A stretch of DNA of 59,756 nt from positions 1-59,756 of the forward strand of contig CABXDI010000004.1 in NCBI GenBank assembly GCA_902510815.1, written 5' to 3'. Below are positions 17,427-26,745 of the stretch, one piece after another (position 1 is the stretch's first letter; each line of letters starts with the position of its first letter). Both the position numbers and the translations under genes were made by a program. This DNA is from an uncultured Verrucomicrobiota bacterium (GTDB lineage: Bacteria; Verrucomicrobiota; Verrucomicrobiia; Verrucomicrobiales; DEV007). The notes beneath the pieces are model-generated. The model had not been told where the DNA came from and searched no databases. It saw only the letters and a program-made list of their open reading frames with translations.

Positions 17427-18467
17427 TCATTTATGAACAATTGATGAACGAGACTTAATGGCATCAATTGCCCATTGAGCATGCTCTCTAATCAGCTCAC
17501 TCTCTTCATTTAAAGCTTTTCTAAGATGAGGTATATCCTTTTCTTTACCTGAATTTCCTATCGCTATACAAACATTTCTAAGAAAACGCTCTCGGCCTAA
17601 CCTTTTAACAGGTGACTTCCGAAATAAATCCCTAAAATCTCTTTCATTTAACTCAAGAAAGTTAATCAAAGGCATGTCCACAAATTCTCTAACGGCAAAC
17701 TTAACCTCTTTTGAGGCATTAGCGAAACGGTTCCACGGGCACACTTCAAGGCAGTCATCACAACCAAACACCCTATCACCTATGGGTTCTCTAAATTCTA
17801 AGGGGATAGAACCTTTATGCTCAATAGTAAAATAAGAAATACACCTCCTGGGATCCATTATGTTGGGAGCCGTGATTGCATCTGTGGGACAGCAATCAAT
17901 ACATTTAGTGCATGACCCACACCTATTAGGCATAGGTTGATCAGGATTTAGATCCAAAGTTGTAACCAACTCAGCGAGAAAAAACCAAGTGCCTAATTTT
18001 GGATGAATTTGAACGGTGCTTTTACCATTCCAACCGACACCCGCGTCTGTAGCAAAATCTCTTTCAAGAATTGGTCCATAATCTACATAAAACCGTTGCT
18101 CACCTCCCAATTCCTCTAAAGCTTTTGCAAAATTCTTTAATTTTTTGTCTATAACATCATGATAATCATTTCCCCAAGCGTATTTTGCAAACCTACCAAT
18201 TCCAGATTTATTTGAAACACCTTTATCAATTGGAAAATAATTTAGAGCAAGAACAATAACTGTAGAGGCTCCTTGAAGTAGAAGACGAGGATCTTTTCTT
18301 CTCTCAGGGTTATTCTCCATCCATTCCATGTCTCCATTTTTATTTTCATCTAACCATTTTTGGAATTCTTGAGAATGTGATGCTTCCTTGGCTCTAGTAA
18401 ATTTACAATCATCAAAACCAAGATCTTGGGCAATTAACTTAACTTTCTCCTCAAGCATCATGGCCAT
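17427..18467 (-). CDS. queG: Epoxyqueuosine reductase QueG
   Basis: 346 residues. QueG performs the last step of queuosine biosynthesis, reducing epoxyqueuosine in tRNA with cobalamin and two [4Fe-4S] clusters. Both cluster motifs are intact: CGSCTKCIDCCPTDAI (about 178-193) and CDDCLEVCPWNRFA (about 235-248). The N-terminal part carries NPERRKDPRLLLQGASTVIVLALNYFP, and YGPILERDFATDAGVGWNGKS holds the catalytic-site Asp region. A short HEAT-like C-terminal repeat (IREHAQWAIDAI) matches the family. It starts 6 bp after the stop of aroK, so the two form an operon. The start MAMMLEEK offers several adjacent Mets; the exact one is uncertain. Confidence 0.95.
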   Translation of the reverse strand: MAMMLEEKVKLIAQDLGFDDCKFTRAKEASHSQEFQKWLDENKNGDMEWMENNPERRKDPRLLLQGASTVIVLALNYFPIDKGVSNKSGIGRFAKYAWGNDYHDVIDKKLKNFAKALEELGGEQRFYVDYGPILERDFATDAGVGWNGKSTVQIHPKLGTWFFLAELVTTLDLNPDQPMPNRCGSCTKCIDCCPTDAITAPNIMDPRRCISYFTIEHKGSIPLEFREPIGDRVFGCDDCLEVCPWNRFANASKEVKFAVREFVDMPLINFLELNERDFRDLFRKSPVKRLGRERFLRNVCIAIGNSGKEKDIPHLRKALNEESELIREHAQWAIDAIKSRSSIVHK

Positions 18468-18473
18468 ATAGAG

Positions 18474-19022
18474 TTAACCTCTTTTTGAGAACCATAGCCT
18501 TGCAGTCTCTGCGATACCAAAAGAAACTTCTTCGATACTTAGTCCGTCTGTAGGTATTCGCTCGTCAGAACATTCACTATAGTTTTTATGCCTTTGATCT
18601 AAAAGTTCTCGTATCGTCTTCCTAGGATCATCTGTTTGAAGTAAGGGCCTATCAGTATTTCTAGAAACTCTCTCAAGTATTGAATCCACACCAGCATCCA
18701 ACCAAAAAACAATTCCAATTTTCCGGAGAAATTCTATATTCTCATTACAACTCACAATTCCTCCTCCAGTAGAAATTACCATTCTTTCTCGTCCCTCAAG
18801 GTCACGTAAAACCTGAGATTCTAACTTTCTGAATTCACTCTCTCCTTCATCCGCAAATATTTCATTAATAGACTTTGAAGCACTTTTTTCTATTAATGCG
18901 TCAGTATCAATAAACTCAAAACCCAAATTCACAGCTAACCTACTAGCAATAGTTGTTTTACCGCTGCCCATAAAGCCTATGAGTGATATATTAATTGGGG
19001 TATGACGAAAATTCTCAATCAT
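18474..19022 (-). CDS. aroK: Shikimate kinase
   Basis: Phosphorylates shikimate at O3 in aromatic amino acid biosynthesis. The Walker A loop is GFMGSGKTT; the shikimate-binding region has FIDTDALIEKSA (DxD), FRKLESQVL (RxxE) and STGGGIV (GGG motif), and the LID Arg is in RNTDRPLL. The open frame extends to 19079, but I choose Met at 19020-19022 (MIENFRHTPINISLIGFMG): it gives a normal length of 182 residues, puts the P-loop close to the N-terminus as in other shikimate kinases, and leaves about 97 bp for promoters between it and the divergent sua5 gene. queG follows 6 bp downstream. Confidence 0.93.
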   Translation of the reverse strand: MIENFRHTPINISLIGFMGSGKTTIASRLAVNLGFEFIDTDALIEKSASKSINEIFADEGESEFRKLESQVLRDLEGRERMVISTGGGIVSCNENIEFLRKIGIVFWLDAGVDSILERVSRNTDRPLLQTDDPRKTIRELLDQRHKNYSECSDERIPTDGLSIEEVSFGIAETARLWFSKRG

Positions 19023-19119
19023 TTCTATTAATTTAGTGCCATAGACAAAACGTGCAACGAATCGCATAACATGCAACATTGACGAAAGCCTACGATTGAC
19101 GACTTTTAAAAGAAAACTA

Positions 19120-20163
19120 ATGGAAACTGTAATAATAGGAACGGGAAATCAGCAAGCAATAAGGGAATCTGTTGCTATAGCGGTAGACCACCTTGAAAAA
19201 GGATCTATCGTCGCTCTTCCTACAGAAACAGTTTACGGTTTAGCGGCAAATGCTTTAGATGCTAAAGCCTGCGCAAAGGTATTTGAGGCTAAAGAAAGAC
19301 CAAATTTTGACCCACTCATTGTACACGTATCTGGTGAAAAAATGCTAAACTCTGTGGCTGATATTCCTGAAGAAATTGAAGATACTCTATCAACCCTAAT
19401 TAATGAGTTTTGGCCAGGAGCTCTTACTTTCATTTTACCTAAAAAAGAAATTGTTCCCGAAATCGTTACTTCTGGATTAGACACGGTAGCCGTTAGGAGG
19501 TCAAAGAATCCAATCTTCGCAGAAATAATTAATACACTCGAATTGCCAATAGCGGCGCCAAGCGCTAATCGATTTGGAAGCATATCACCCACCTCGGCTA
19601 ATGCTGTTTTATGTGAACTTTCTGGTAAAATTCCATACATCATTGATGGCGGAGCATGTTCTGAGGGCGTAGAATCAACTATAATCAAAATAGAATCGGA
19701 GACAGGGAGGAAAAAACCAAATATTCAAATTCTGCGACCAGGTCCTGTAACTCCAGAGATGCTAAAAAAATTTGGCAAAATAGAAAAAAATCATAAATCA
19801 AAAACAAGTTCAAAAGAACTAACATCTCCAGGACAACTAGATTCTCACTACGCCCCAATAACACCTTTAAGAATAATCAATTCTCCGGATACCTTCACGC
19901 CAGAGCCATCAAAAACTTATGCATTACTTAGCTATCGAGGACAAAAAAAAGATGGTTATATAGAACTGTGTGAATGGAAACTAATCGAAACACTTAGTCC
20001 AGGTTCAGGAAAATTACCTGAAGCTGCAGTCAGATTCTTTTTCGCTCTAAGAAAACTAGATCAATTGGGTGTCGACGAAATTATTTCTGAACCCATTCCT
20101 GAGAGAGGTATAGGCATTGCCATCATGGACCGACTTAAAAGAGCAAGTCATCAATCCAGTTAA
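19120..20163 (+). CDS. sua5: L-threonylcarbamoyladenylate synthase (Sua5 type)
   Basis: Makes threonylcarbamoyl-AMP from threonine, bicarbonate and ATP for t6A37 modification of tRNAs. It is the long Sua5 type: an N-terminal YrdC domain (about 15-200) with ALPTETVYGLAANALD, KERPNFDPLIVHV, WPGALTFIL and AAPSANRFGSISPTSA, followed by a linker containing SPGQLDSHYAPITPL, the typical entry to the C-terminal Sua5 domain. The frame also opens at TTG 19096, but ATG at 19120 fits better because it leaves a usable divergent promoter region with aroK. murJ follows 19 bp downstream if its ATG at 20183 is used. Confidence 0.92.
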   Translation: METVIIGTGNQQAIRESVAIAVDHLEKGSIVALPTETVYGLAANALDAKACAKVFEAKERPNFDPLIVHVSGEKMLNSVADIPEEIEDTLSTLINEFWPGALTFILPKKEIVPEIVTSGLDTVAVRRSKNPIFAEIINTLELPIAAPSANRFGSISPTSANAVLCELSGKIPYIIDGGACSEGVESTIIKIESETGRKKPNIQILRPGPVTPEMLKKFGKIEKNHKSKTSSKELTSPGQLDSHYAPITPLRIINSPDTFTPEPSKTYALLSYRGQKKDGYIELCEWKLIETLSPGSGKLPEAAVRFFFALRKLDQLGVDEIISEPIPERGIGIAIMDRLKRASHQSS

Positions 20164-20182
20164 AAATTTAGGATTTTCTATA

Positions 20183-22045
20183 ATGTCACTCTTAAGATCA
20201 ATGGCAACAGTGAGCGGATTCACCGCTCTAAGTAGAATACTTGGATTCATTAGGGATATATGCATGGGATACTTTCTAGGGAGTGGTCATGCAGCAGATG
20301 CGTTTTTTGCCGCATTTAAATTTCCAAACATTTTTAGAAGAATTTTTGGAGAGGGTGCGTTTAACTCCGCTTTCGTTCCATTATTTGGCAAAGAATTAAC
20401 ATCCAAAGGAAAAAAAGAAGCAATACGTTTTGCTAGTCAAACTTTCTCTATTCTAACAATTGCTCTTCTTTTAATAACTATCATTGCCATTCCATTAATG
20501 AGCTGGATAACAATGGTACATGCACCAGGTTTCAAGGCAGCAAAAACTTTACAAGCTGATAAAAATTTCTCAGACAAGGCAATTCCCTTCAACATTAAAA
20601 TTAAAGGGTCAAAAGATATCTATTTTGTTATCAATGATAAGAGAAATGTAGAAATAAATAATTTAATTCTAACTCAAAAAAACCAGGAAAAATTAATCTT
20701 ATTTGATAAATTAAAATGGGTACAAGAAGAGGAAAGATGGATAAAAAAATTAACTTTACCTAAGGAGAAAAGCTTCACGCACATCAAGGGAAGCGCACTT
20801 ATAAAATCATCTGAAAATGTTAATCCAAATTTAAAAATTTACAGAAACCACCCAGACACATTTAGCCTCACTGTTACTCTCTCCAAAATTACATTCATTT
20901 ATCTGCTGTGCATGGCACTGGTTGCTCATCTTAGCGGAGTATTAAATACAGTGAAAATTTTTGGAATGCCGGCCGCGGCTCCTGTTCTACTGAATATGAC
21001 TTTCTTGGTAGGTTTACTTATTTTTTCTGGAGTTTCTGGGATAAAAGGTAACCCAGTAAAGTATGCAAACGTCGCAGCATGGTGTGTCTTTATTGCAGGG
21101 TTTTTACAATTAGGAGCTCTATATTTAACCTGTCTTAAAAAGGGGCTTCGTATAAAATTATGCAAACCAAAAATAAGCCCAAAAATTAAGAAACTTTTTC
21201 TTCTCATGGGTCCAGGGGTTTTGGCGGCAGGAATACAGCAAATCAATCTTCTTGTAGGAAGTGTAATAGCCTCTTTTAGAGAAGGTGCCATTTCCTACCT
21301 ATATTACTCCGAAAGAGTTTACCAGCTACCATTAGGAATGATAGGAGTTGGACTAGGTGTTATACTCTTACCAGAAGTCACAAGAAGATTAAGGGGAGGC
21401 GATGAAAAAGGAGCAGTTAAAAGTATGAATAGAGGAGTGGAACTTGCAATGCTTTTGACTATTCCCGCATCTATTGCACTCATTCTGATTCCATATCCAA
21501 TCATTTCCACTCTCTTCCAGCATGGGGCATTTACAAAGGAAGATGCGACATTGACGGCATTTTCTTTAGGTGGATTTGCATTAGGTATACCCGGATACGT
21601 ACTGGTTAAAGTCTTACAACCTGGATACTTTGCTAGAGAAAATACCAAAACTCCAATGCTTATCGCAGGAGCAACAGTTCTCGTGAACATCGTTTTTTCA
21701 CTTATTCTTTTTGGACCATTTGGTCACATTGGTATTGCAATCTCAACGAGTATAGCAGCTTGGGTCAATGTAACCCTACTAATGTACGGTTTGAAAAATT
21801 TCTGGAAACCTGACGCCAGATTAAAATCCCGGTTGCCTCGTATAGTCACAGCAAGCCTAATAATGGGACTATCACTATGGATTCTTAATAATATTATAGA
21901 AGAAATGTTTACTCAGGGCTTTTGGCTAAGAATAGCAGGTCTTCTTATATTAGTCGTCTCCGGCGCAGCGATTTATTTCTTGGCAGCCATTAAGTTGAAG
22001 GCCTCAAGTCTAAATGAGCTAAAAGAGGAATTTAAAAAATCATGA
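20183..22045 (+). CDS. murJ: Lipid II flippase MurJ with an extra periplasmic insertion
   Basis: MurJ moves the peptidoglycan precursor lipid II across the inner membrane. The N-terminus shows the family signatures SGFTALSRILGFIRD, ADAFFAAFKFPNIFRRIFGEGAFNSAFVPLF and later GVLNTVKIFGMPAAAPVLLN, with about 14 predicted membrane helices. The chain is 620 residues, against about 510 for E. coli MurJ. The excess is a polar, Lys-rich segment of about 100 residues (encoded around 20540-20860) between HAPGFKAAK and TLSKITFIYLL, the loop that in MurJ joins TM3 to TM4 on the periplasmic side. The frame is open from ATG 20117, but that overlaps sua5 by 47 bp; ATG 20183 (MSLLRSMATV) matches the usual family N-terminus. 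Confidence 0.93.
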   Translation: MSLLRSMATVSGFTALSRILGFIRDICMGYFLGSGHAADAFFAAFKFPNIFRRIFGEGAFNSAFVPLFGKELTSKGKKEAIRFASQTFSILTIALLLITIIAIPLMSWITMVHAPGFKAAKTLQADKNFSDKAIPFNIKIKGSKDIYFVINDKRNVEINNLILTQKNQEKLILFDKLKWVQEEERWIKKLTLPKEKSFTHIKGSALIKSSENVNPNLKIYRNHPDTFSLTVTLSKITFIYLLCMALVAHLSGVLNTVKIFGMPAAAPVLLNMTFLVGLLIFSGVSGIKGNPVKYANVAAWCVFIAGFLQLGALYLTCLKKGLRIKLCKPKISPKIKKLFLLMGPGVLAAGIQQINLLVGSVIASFREGAISYLYYSERVYQLPLGMIGVGLGVILLPEVTRRLRGGDEKGAVKSMNRGVELAMLLTIPASIALILIPYPIISTLFQHGAFTKEDATLTAFSLGGFALGIPGYVLVKVLQPGYFARENTKTPMLIAGATVLVNIVFSLILFGPFGHIGIAISTSIAAWVNVTLLMYGLKNFWKPDARLKSRLPRIVTASLIMGLSLWILNNIIEEMFTQGFWLRIAGLLILVVSGAAIYFLAAIKLKASSLNELKEEFKKS

Positions 22046-22074
22046 TTTTACCTGTTTTCCTTATAACTTTCAGC

Positions 22075-22104
22075 AAAGCAGGAATTAATCAGATTCCTCG
22101 CTTT
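22075..22104 (+). terminator. Stem-loop between murJ and panC
   Basis: AAAGC-AGGAAT (22075-22085) pairs with ATTCCT-GCTTT (22093-22104) around a 7-nt loop with one bulged C, giving an 11-bp stem. It is followed by ACTTTA rather than a run of T, so it is a weak intrinsic terminator or an attenuator-like leader hairpin. It ends 5 bp before ATG 22110 and 32 bp before GTG 22137. Confidence 0.45.
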
Positions 22105-22136
22105 ACTTTATGTTCACTTTTTATTTGGTTTATCGG

Positions 22137-22979
22137 GTGAGCTTAAAGGTCATTAAAACGATCAAAGAAATAACTAACTGGGAATTTCTACAACCAGTTA
22201 TACTCGTGCCAACGATGGGAGCTTTGCACGATGGGCATCGAAAGCTCATAAGAGAAGGTAATGCCATAAAAGGCAATAAAGGAACTCTAGTAGTTTCAAT
22301 ATATCTAAATCCCATTCAATTCAATGACCCTAAGGACTTAGATAAATACCCCCGAACACTAGATACAGACTATGAGACCTGTGAAGAAGAAGGAGTTGAT
22401 TTAATATTTGCGCCCTCAGATGTAGAAATGTATCCAAATCCATATTCCATTGGAGTAAGTGAAAACAATATTTCTCAGGAACTATGCGGCTCAAAACGAC
22501 CTGGGCATTTCGATGGGGTATGCACAGTTGTGACAAAGCTTTTTAATTTAATTAAACCCAAAATAGCCATATTCGGAAAAAAAGATTATCAACAGCTTTC
22601 CATCATCCGGCAGCTCATTATCGACTTGAATTATCCAATAGAAATTATAGCTATTGAAACTCAAAGAGATAAAAACGGCTTAGCGATGAGCTCAAGAAAC
22701 GAACAACTTAATGAAATAGAAAAAGAAAAAGCTTCGGTAATTTATAAGGCACTAGAGGCAATGGTAAATAGTGGAGAGTCGCAATCCAAACATCTTATAA
22801 AATTAGGTAAATCTATCATAGAGAAGGAGTCTCAAATAATTAAAATTGACTATATTGAAGTAGTAGACCGCTCCAATCTAAAAAAATTAAAAGTTATAGA
22901 TCGCCCTGCTTTGGCAGCGATTGCGGTTTTCATTGGAAAAACAAGATTAATTGATAACATTGAGATTGATTTTGAGTAA
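22137..22979 (+). CDS. panC: Pantothenate synthetase
   Basis: Condenses pantoate and beta-alanine with ATP in coenzyme A biosynthesis. Family motifs are complete: PTMGALHDGHRKLI (HxGH nucleotide-binding motif), SIYLNPIQFN, FDGVCTVVTKLFN, IFGKKDYQQL and the KMSKS-like AMSSRN. The frame opens at ATG 22110, but that codon abuts a strong stem-loop and would add a hydrophobic MFTFYLVYRV extension not usual in PanC; GTG at 22137 gives about 280 residues, the common length, so I prefer it. Without promoter data, read-through from murJ or an own promoter are both possible. Confidence 0.93.
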   Translation: MSLKVIKTIKEITNWEFLQPVILVPTMGALHDGHRKLIREGNAIKGNKGTLVVSIYLNPIQFNDPKDLDKYPRTLDTDYETCEEEGVDLIFAPSDVEMYPNPYSIGVSENNISQELCGSKRPGHFDGVCTVVTKLFNLIKPKIAIFGKKDYQQLSIIRQLIIDLNYPIEIIAIETQRDKNGLAMSSRNEQLNEIEKEKASVIYKALEAMVNSGESQSKHLIKLGKSIIEKESQIIKIDYIEVVDRSNLKKLKVIDRPALAAIAVFIGKTRLIDNIEIDFE

Positions 22980-23046
22980 TATTATTACCAATTAAATTAA
23001 ATAAATTCCGGCGACATTTTTTATAGCTAATCAATGAAACACTTTA

Positions 23047-24642
23047 ATGATCGAGTATGATTACGTAGTGGTAGGAACTGGAGTTTCTGGCTTAAGTCTC
23101 GCTTTGAGGGCAGCGAAGCATGGTAGAGTTGCAGTAATCACCAAACGAAAATCTGAAAATTCCAATACTTCTTGGGCTCAAGGTGGAATATGTTGTGTTG
23201 CCGATGAAGGAGATTCATTTGAATCACATATCGCCGATACGATTGGAGCTGGAGCTGGACTATGTGATAAAGAGGTAGTTCGAAAAATTGTCGAATCAGC
23301 ACCTGACGCTATAGAGGAAATGATAAATATTGGAGTAGAATTTGATAAGACTTCAACTGGAGAATTTGAGCTAGGAAAGGAAGGCGGACACTCCAAAAGG
23401 AGAATACTTCATTCAAAGGACACGACTGGAAAAGCGATATCAGAAAAATTAATTAGCTCTGCTAAAAAATCTGAAAAAATAGATATCTTTGAACATCATT
23501 TCGCAATCGATGTTATCACAAAAGAAAAACTAGGCATTAAAGGAAATAATGAGGTAGTCGGAATTTATGTGCTCGATGAATCTAAAGCTCAAATTCTAAC
23601 CTTCCGATCCAAAAACGTAATCCTTAGTACGGGAGGATGCGGCAAAGTCTACTTATACACAACAAATCCTAATATCGCCACAGGTGACGGTTTAGCCATG
23701 GCTTACAGAGCAGGTGCAGATATAGCAAATATGGAGTTTATCCAATTTCATCCCACTTGCTTATATCACCATGAACTAAAAAACTTTCTTATTTCGGAAG
23801 CAGTGAGAGGGGAAGGAGGAAAACTGATAGGTAGAAATGGTAAAGAGTTTATGTATGATTATGATCCACGTGGGTCTCTTGCCCCCAGAGATATAGTTGC
23901 TAGAGCAATTGATCATGAAATCAAAAAGACAGGTGAACCGTGCGTCTACGTGGACATAAGTCATAAATCTAGAGAGTATATTGCAGACCGTTTCCCCAAC
24001 ATTTATAAAACTTGCTTATCAGTAAACATTGATCCAGCCAGTGATCCTATCCCAGTTGTGCCTGCGGCTCATTATCAGTGTGGAGGAGTGAAAACAACTA
24101 TAGATGGGCAAACCTCGATAAAAGGTCTATATGCAATCGGAGAAGTAGCCTGCACAGGCCTTCATGGAGCAAATAGACTCGCCTCAAATTCTCTTCTAGA
24201 AGGTGCAGTCATGGCAGCTCACTCAGCAGAACATATGATCAACCGAAATAAGGAGGATAATAAAAATTCCGAGAATTTGCTGATTCCTGATTGGACTAGT
24301 GGAGAAGCCGAAGATGTAGACGAATTAGTTGTAATTTATCACAACTGGGATGAAATCAGGCGATTAATGTGGGATTACGTATCGATAGTTAGAACAAACA
24401 AAAGATTAAAAAGAGCAGCTACGAGGTTACAAAATTTAAGTAAAGAGGTACAAGAGTTTTACTGGAATTTTAAAATTTGCAGCGAGCTTTTAGAATTAAG
24501 AAATCTTGTTGAAACCGCTTCACTAATTGTTCAATGTGCACAAAGAAGAGAAGAAAGCCGAGGATTACATTACACTCTCGACTTTCCTAATATGGATGAT
24601 AGCGAAATTGCAAATGATACTGTGATAAATTTACAAAAGTAG
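23047..24642 (+). CDS. nadB: L-aspartate oxidase
   Basis: FAD-dependent oxidation of L-aspartate to iminoaspartate, first step of NAD synthesis. 531 residues, normal length. The N-terminal dinucleotide motif is VVGTGVSGLSLALRA, followed by SNTSWAQGGI. The succinate dehydrogenase/fumarate reductase fold is shown by EFIQFHPTCLY, EAVRGEGGKLI and the FAD-binding GEVACTGLHGANRLASNSLLEG; the C-terminal helical domain ends with RREESRGLHYTLDFP. The start is ATG 23047 directly before the FAD strand. nadA and nadC are not in the window. The gene converges on the MsbA-like gene. Confidence 0.95.
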   Translation: MIEYDYVVVGTGVSGLSLALRAAKHGRVAVITKRKSENSNTSWAQGGICCVADEGDSFESHIADTIGAGAGLCDKEVVRKIVESAPDAIEEMINIGVEFDKTSTGEFELGKEGGHSKRRILHSKDTTGKAISEKLISSAKKSEKIDIFEHHFAIDVITKEKLGIKGNNEVVGIYVLDESKAQILTFRSKNVILSTGGCGKVYLYTTNPNIATGDGLAMAYRAGADIANMEFIQFHPTCLYHHELKNFLISEAVRGEGGKLIGRNGKEFMYDYDPRGSLAPRDIVARAIDHEIKKTGEPCVYVDISHKSREYIADRFPNIYKTCLSVNIDPASDPIPVVPAAHYQCGGVKTTIDGQTSIKGLYAIGEVACTGLHGANRLASNSLLEGAVMAAHSAEHMINRNKEDNKNSENLLIPDWTSGEAEDVDELVVIYHNWDEIRRLMWDYVSIVRTNKRLKRAATRLQNLSKEVQEFYWNFKICSELLELRNLVETASLIVQCAQRREESRGLHYTLDFPNMDDSEIANDTVINLQK

Positions 24643-24651
24643 TATCAGACA

Positions 24652-24668
24652 ATCTATGGCTCATAGAT
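24652..24668. terminator. Small inverted repeat between convergent nadB and msbA-like genes
   Basis: ATCTATG and CATAGAT pair perfectly around a GCT loop, straddling the stop codon of the minus-strand gene. There is no T-run, so terminator function is doubtful. Confidence 0.2.
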
Positions 24669-26601
24669 CGTAATCATTAGAAGACTTCATACCTTGACCG
24701 AACTGCATATCATATAATTTTTTATAAACTAACGAATTCTTCAATAGCTCCTGATGTCCCCCAATAGCAGTCACTCTCCCATTTTCCATAACAACTATTT
24801 TATCAGCACTTAGAATTGTTGAGAGTCGATGTGCGATAGCAATCGTTGTCTTGCCACTTGAAAGCTTTTTAATAGCGTCTTGAATTACCTTCTCTGACCG
24901 AGAGTCAAGAGCCGAGGTAGCTTCATCTAACAAGAGAATTGGAGCATCTCTTAAGATTGCCCTCGCAATGCTAATTCTTTGCTTTTGTCCACCAGAGAGC
25001 TTATCACCTTTATCTCCTACGACACTTTGATAACCATTTGGTTGAGCCTCAATAAATTCATGAGCATGAGCCATTTTAGCTGCTTCAATAACATCTTCAT
25101 CAGCGGCATCCAATTTACCGTATCTAATATTTTCTAATATAGTATCATGAAAAAGAAATGTACTCTGATTAACAACTCCAATATTATCACGTAAAGAAGA
25201 CTGACTAATTTCTCGAATGTCCGTTCCGTCAATTTTTACGCTACCTTTAGTTGGATCATAAAAGCGCAAAATAAGTGAGAATAATGTACTTTTCCCAGCT
25301 CCACTCTCTCCAACTAATGCATAATTTTTACCAGACTCCACGGTAAAATTAATATCCTCAACGGCATATGATTCATCACCATAGGAATGACTGACTTCCT
25401 GAAAAAGTATCTCACCATTACATTCATTTATCTCTGTGGCTTTTTCTTGATCAATTACGGATGGAGTCCTATCCATCATCTTGAAGACTTTTGCCGTAGC
25501 GGCTAGAGATTTTTGAAGCAAAACCGAAATTCTACTCATCGTTTTCGCCGGAGGATAGAGAAGCACAAGACCAGCATTAAGAGCTAGGAACTTTCCGGGG
25601 CCACCTGAACCAGGAAAAAACGAACAATAGACAAGCGCAGCACCTACACCAAAAGATGCAACAACCTCAACAAGCGGACTAACAATCTCCATCGCTTTTC
25701 GCCAACGCATGATAAAGGTCATCATCTTTGAATTTGCTACCACAAACTTATCAACTTCGTGCTCCTCTCTTGAATGACTCTTAACGACCTGAATTCCAGA
25801 AATAGCTTCCTGCATTACTACCATCATTTTTTCAGCTTGCTCTTCCTCTTTACCTCCAGATTTTCTTACTTTTTTACTAGCAAGAATAACAGGCAAAATA
25901 CATAGCGGGAAAAGCACTAGAGCACAAAGAGCAAACTTCCAATCAATATAAAAAATCGCGGCAACAGCAGAAAAAATTGCTATGGGTTGCTTTACTATAT
26001 CACTAGATGCAGTCGTTAAAGTTTCCTGTGCAAGTCTAGTCTGATTGAAAACAGTTTGCATAATCTCACCCCCTTTCCTCTGATTGAAATAGTCAAGTGA
26101 TTGCCCCATTAACCTACGGTATAATTCTACTCTTATGTCACTAAGAATTCGTAAACTACACCACAACATATAATAAGCATTCAAATAACCACACAAACCT
26201 CGTGCCACCATGATAGTTGGTATTAGAAGGGCAACTAAAAGAATTTCGGTGTTAAATACAGATACGGATTCTGAGTTTTTCTGTAGTACCTCTTCAACTA
26301 TTTTGAAAGATTCCCTTGCCTGTTCAAAATCTTCACCTGTTACTTTAGATTTAATTTTTTCAAAATCATCTAGGCTTTTACTAGAACCAAATACCACATT
26401 GGTAACCCAGTTTATAACCAAAACCATTACCCCGTTTACAACTCCGTAGAGAGCACCAAATATAATACCAAATGCAAACCTCCATTTATATGGTTTGAGG
26501 TAACTCGCCAATCTTCTGTAAAGAACCATCATTGATCCTTTAGCCAAATCGGTCATTTCCTGATTTGATTTTTTATTCATGAACCTGGCCTTAATAGCCA
26601 A
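24661..26601 (-). CDS. MsbA-like ABC exporter (fused permease and ATPase)
   Basis: 646 residues. The N-terminal half (about 35-365) has six membrane helices of the type I ABC exporter; the C-terminal nucleotide-binding domain has Walker A VGESGAGKSTL, signature LSGGQKQRISIARAIL, Walker B ILLLDEATSALD and the H-loop IAHRLSTI. The closest functional guess is export of lipid A-core or another lipid (MsbA), but multidrug half-transporters look the same. It is longer than E. coli MsbA (582) mainly because of a polar segment of about 65 residues (NVVFGSSKSLDDFEK through KNSESVSVF) between the first two helices. Met8 is an alternative start. Confidence 0.88.
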   Translation of the reverse strand: MAIKARFMNKKSNQEMTDLAKGSMMVLYRRLASYLKPYKWRFAFGIIFGALYGVVNGVMVLVINWVTNVVFGSSKSLDDFEKIKSKVTGEDFEQARESFKIVEEVLQKNSESVSVFNTEILLVALLIPTIMVARGLCGYLNAYYMLWCSLRILSDIRVELYRRLMGQSLDYFNQRKGGEIMQTVFNQTRLAQETLTTASSDIVKQPIAIFSAVAAIFYIDWKFALCALVLFPLCILPVILASKKVRKSGGKEEEQAEKMMVVMQEAISGIQVVKSHSREEHEVDKFVVANSKMMTFIMRWRKAMEIVSPLVEVVASFGVGAALVYCSFFPGSGGPGKFLALNAGLVLLYPPAKTMSRISVLLQKSLAATAKVFKMMDRTPSVIDQEKATEINECNGEILFQEVSHSYGDESYAVEDINFTVESGKNYALVGESGAGKSTLFSLILRFYDPTKGSVKIDGTDIREISQSSLRDNIGVVNQSTFLFHDTILENIRYGKLDAADEDVIEAAKMAHAHEFIEAQPNGYQSVVGDKGDKLSGGQKQRISIARAILRDAPILLLDEATSALDSRSEKVIQDAIKKLSSGKTTIAIAHRLSTILSADKIVVMENGRVTAIGGHQELLKNSLVYKKLYDMQFGQGMKSSNDYDL

Positions 26602-26745
26602 TGCTTTGAACCGTTAGCACGTTTCTAGCCATTAGTCGATGGATCCAAAACATATACAATTTAAGAAATCCTAAACATCTATGGTGAGATTACATCAAGA
26701 CAAACCAATAAATCGGTATTATTTTAATATTTCTAACTTTATTAA

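Noticed and set aside
19022-19079. Upstream extension of aroK (MLHVMRFVARFVYG)
   Set aside because: It would place the start 16 bp from the divergent sua5 frame and adds a non-family N-terminus; the internal Met fits better.
20117-20182. Upstream ATG of murJ overlapping sua5
   Set aside because: The extra 22 residues are not MurJ-like; ATG 20183 gives the conserved N-terminus.
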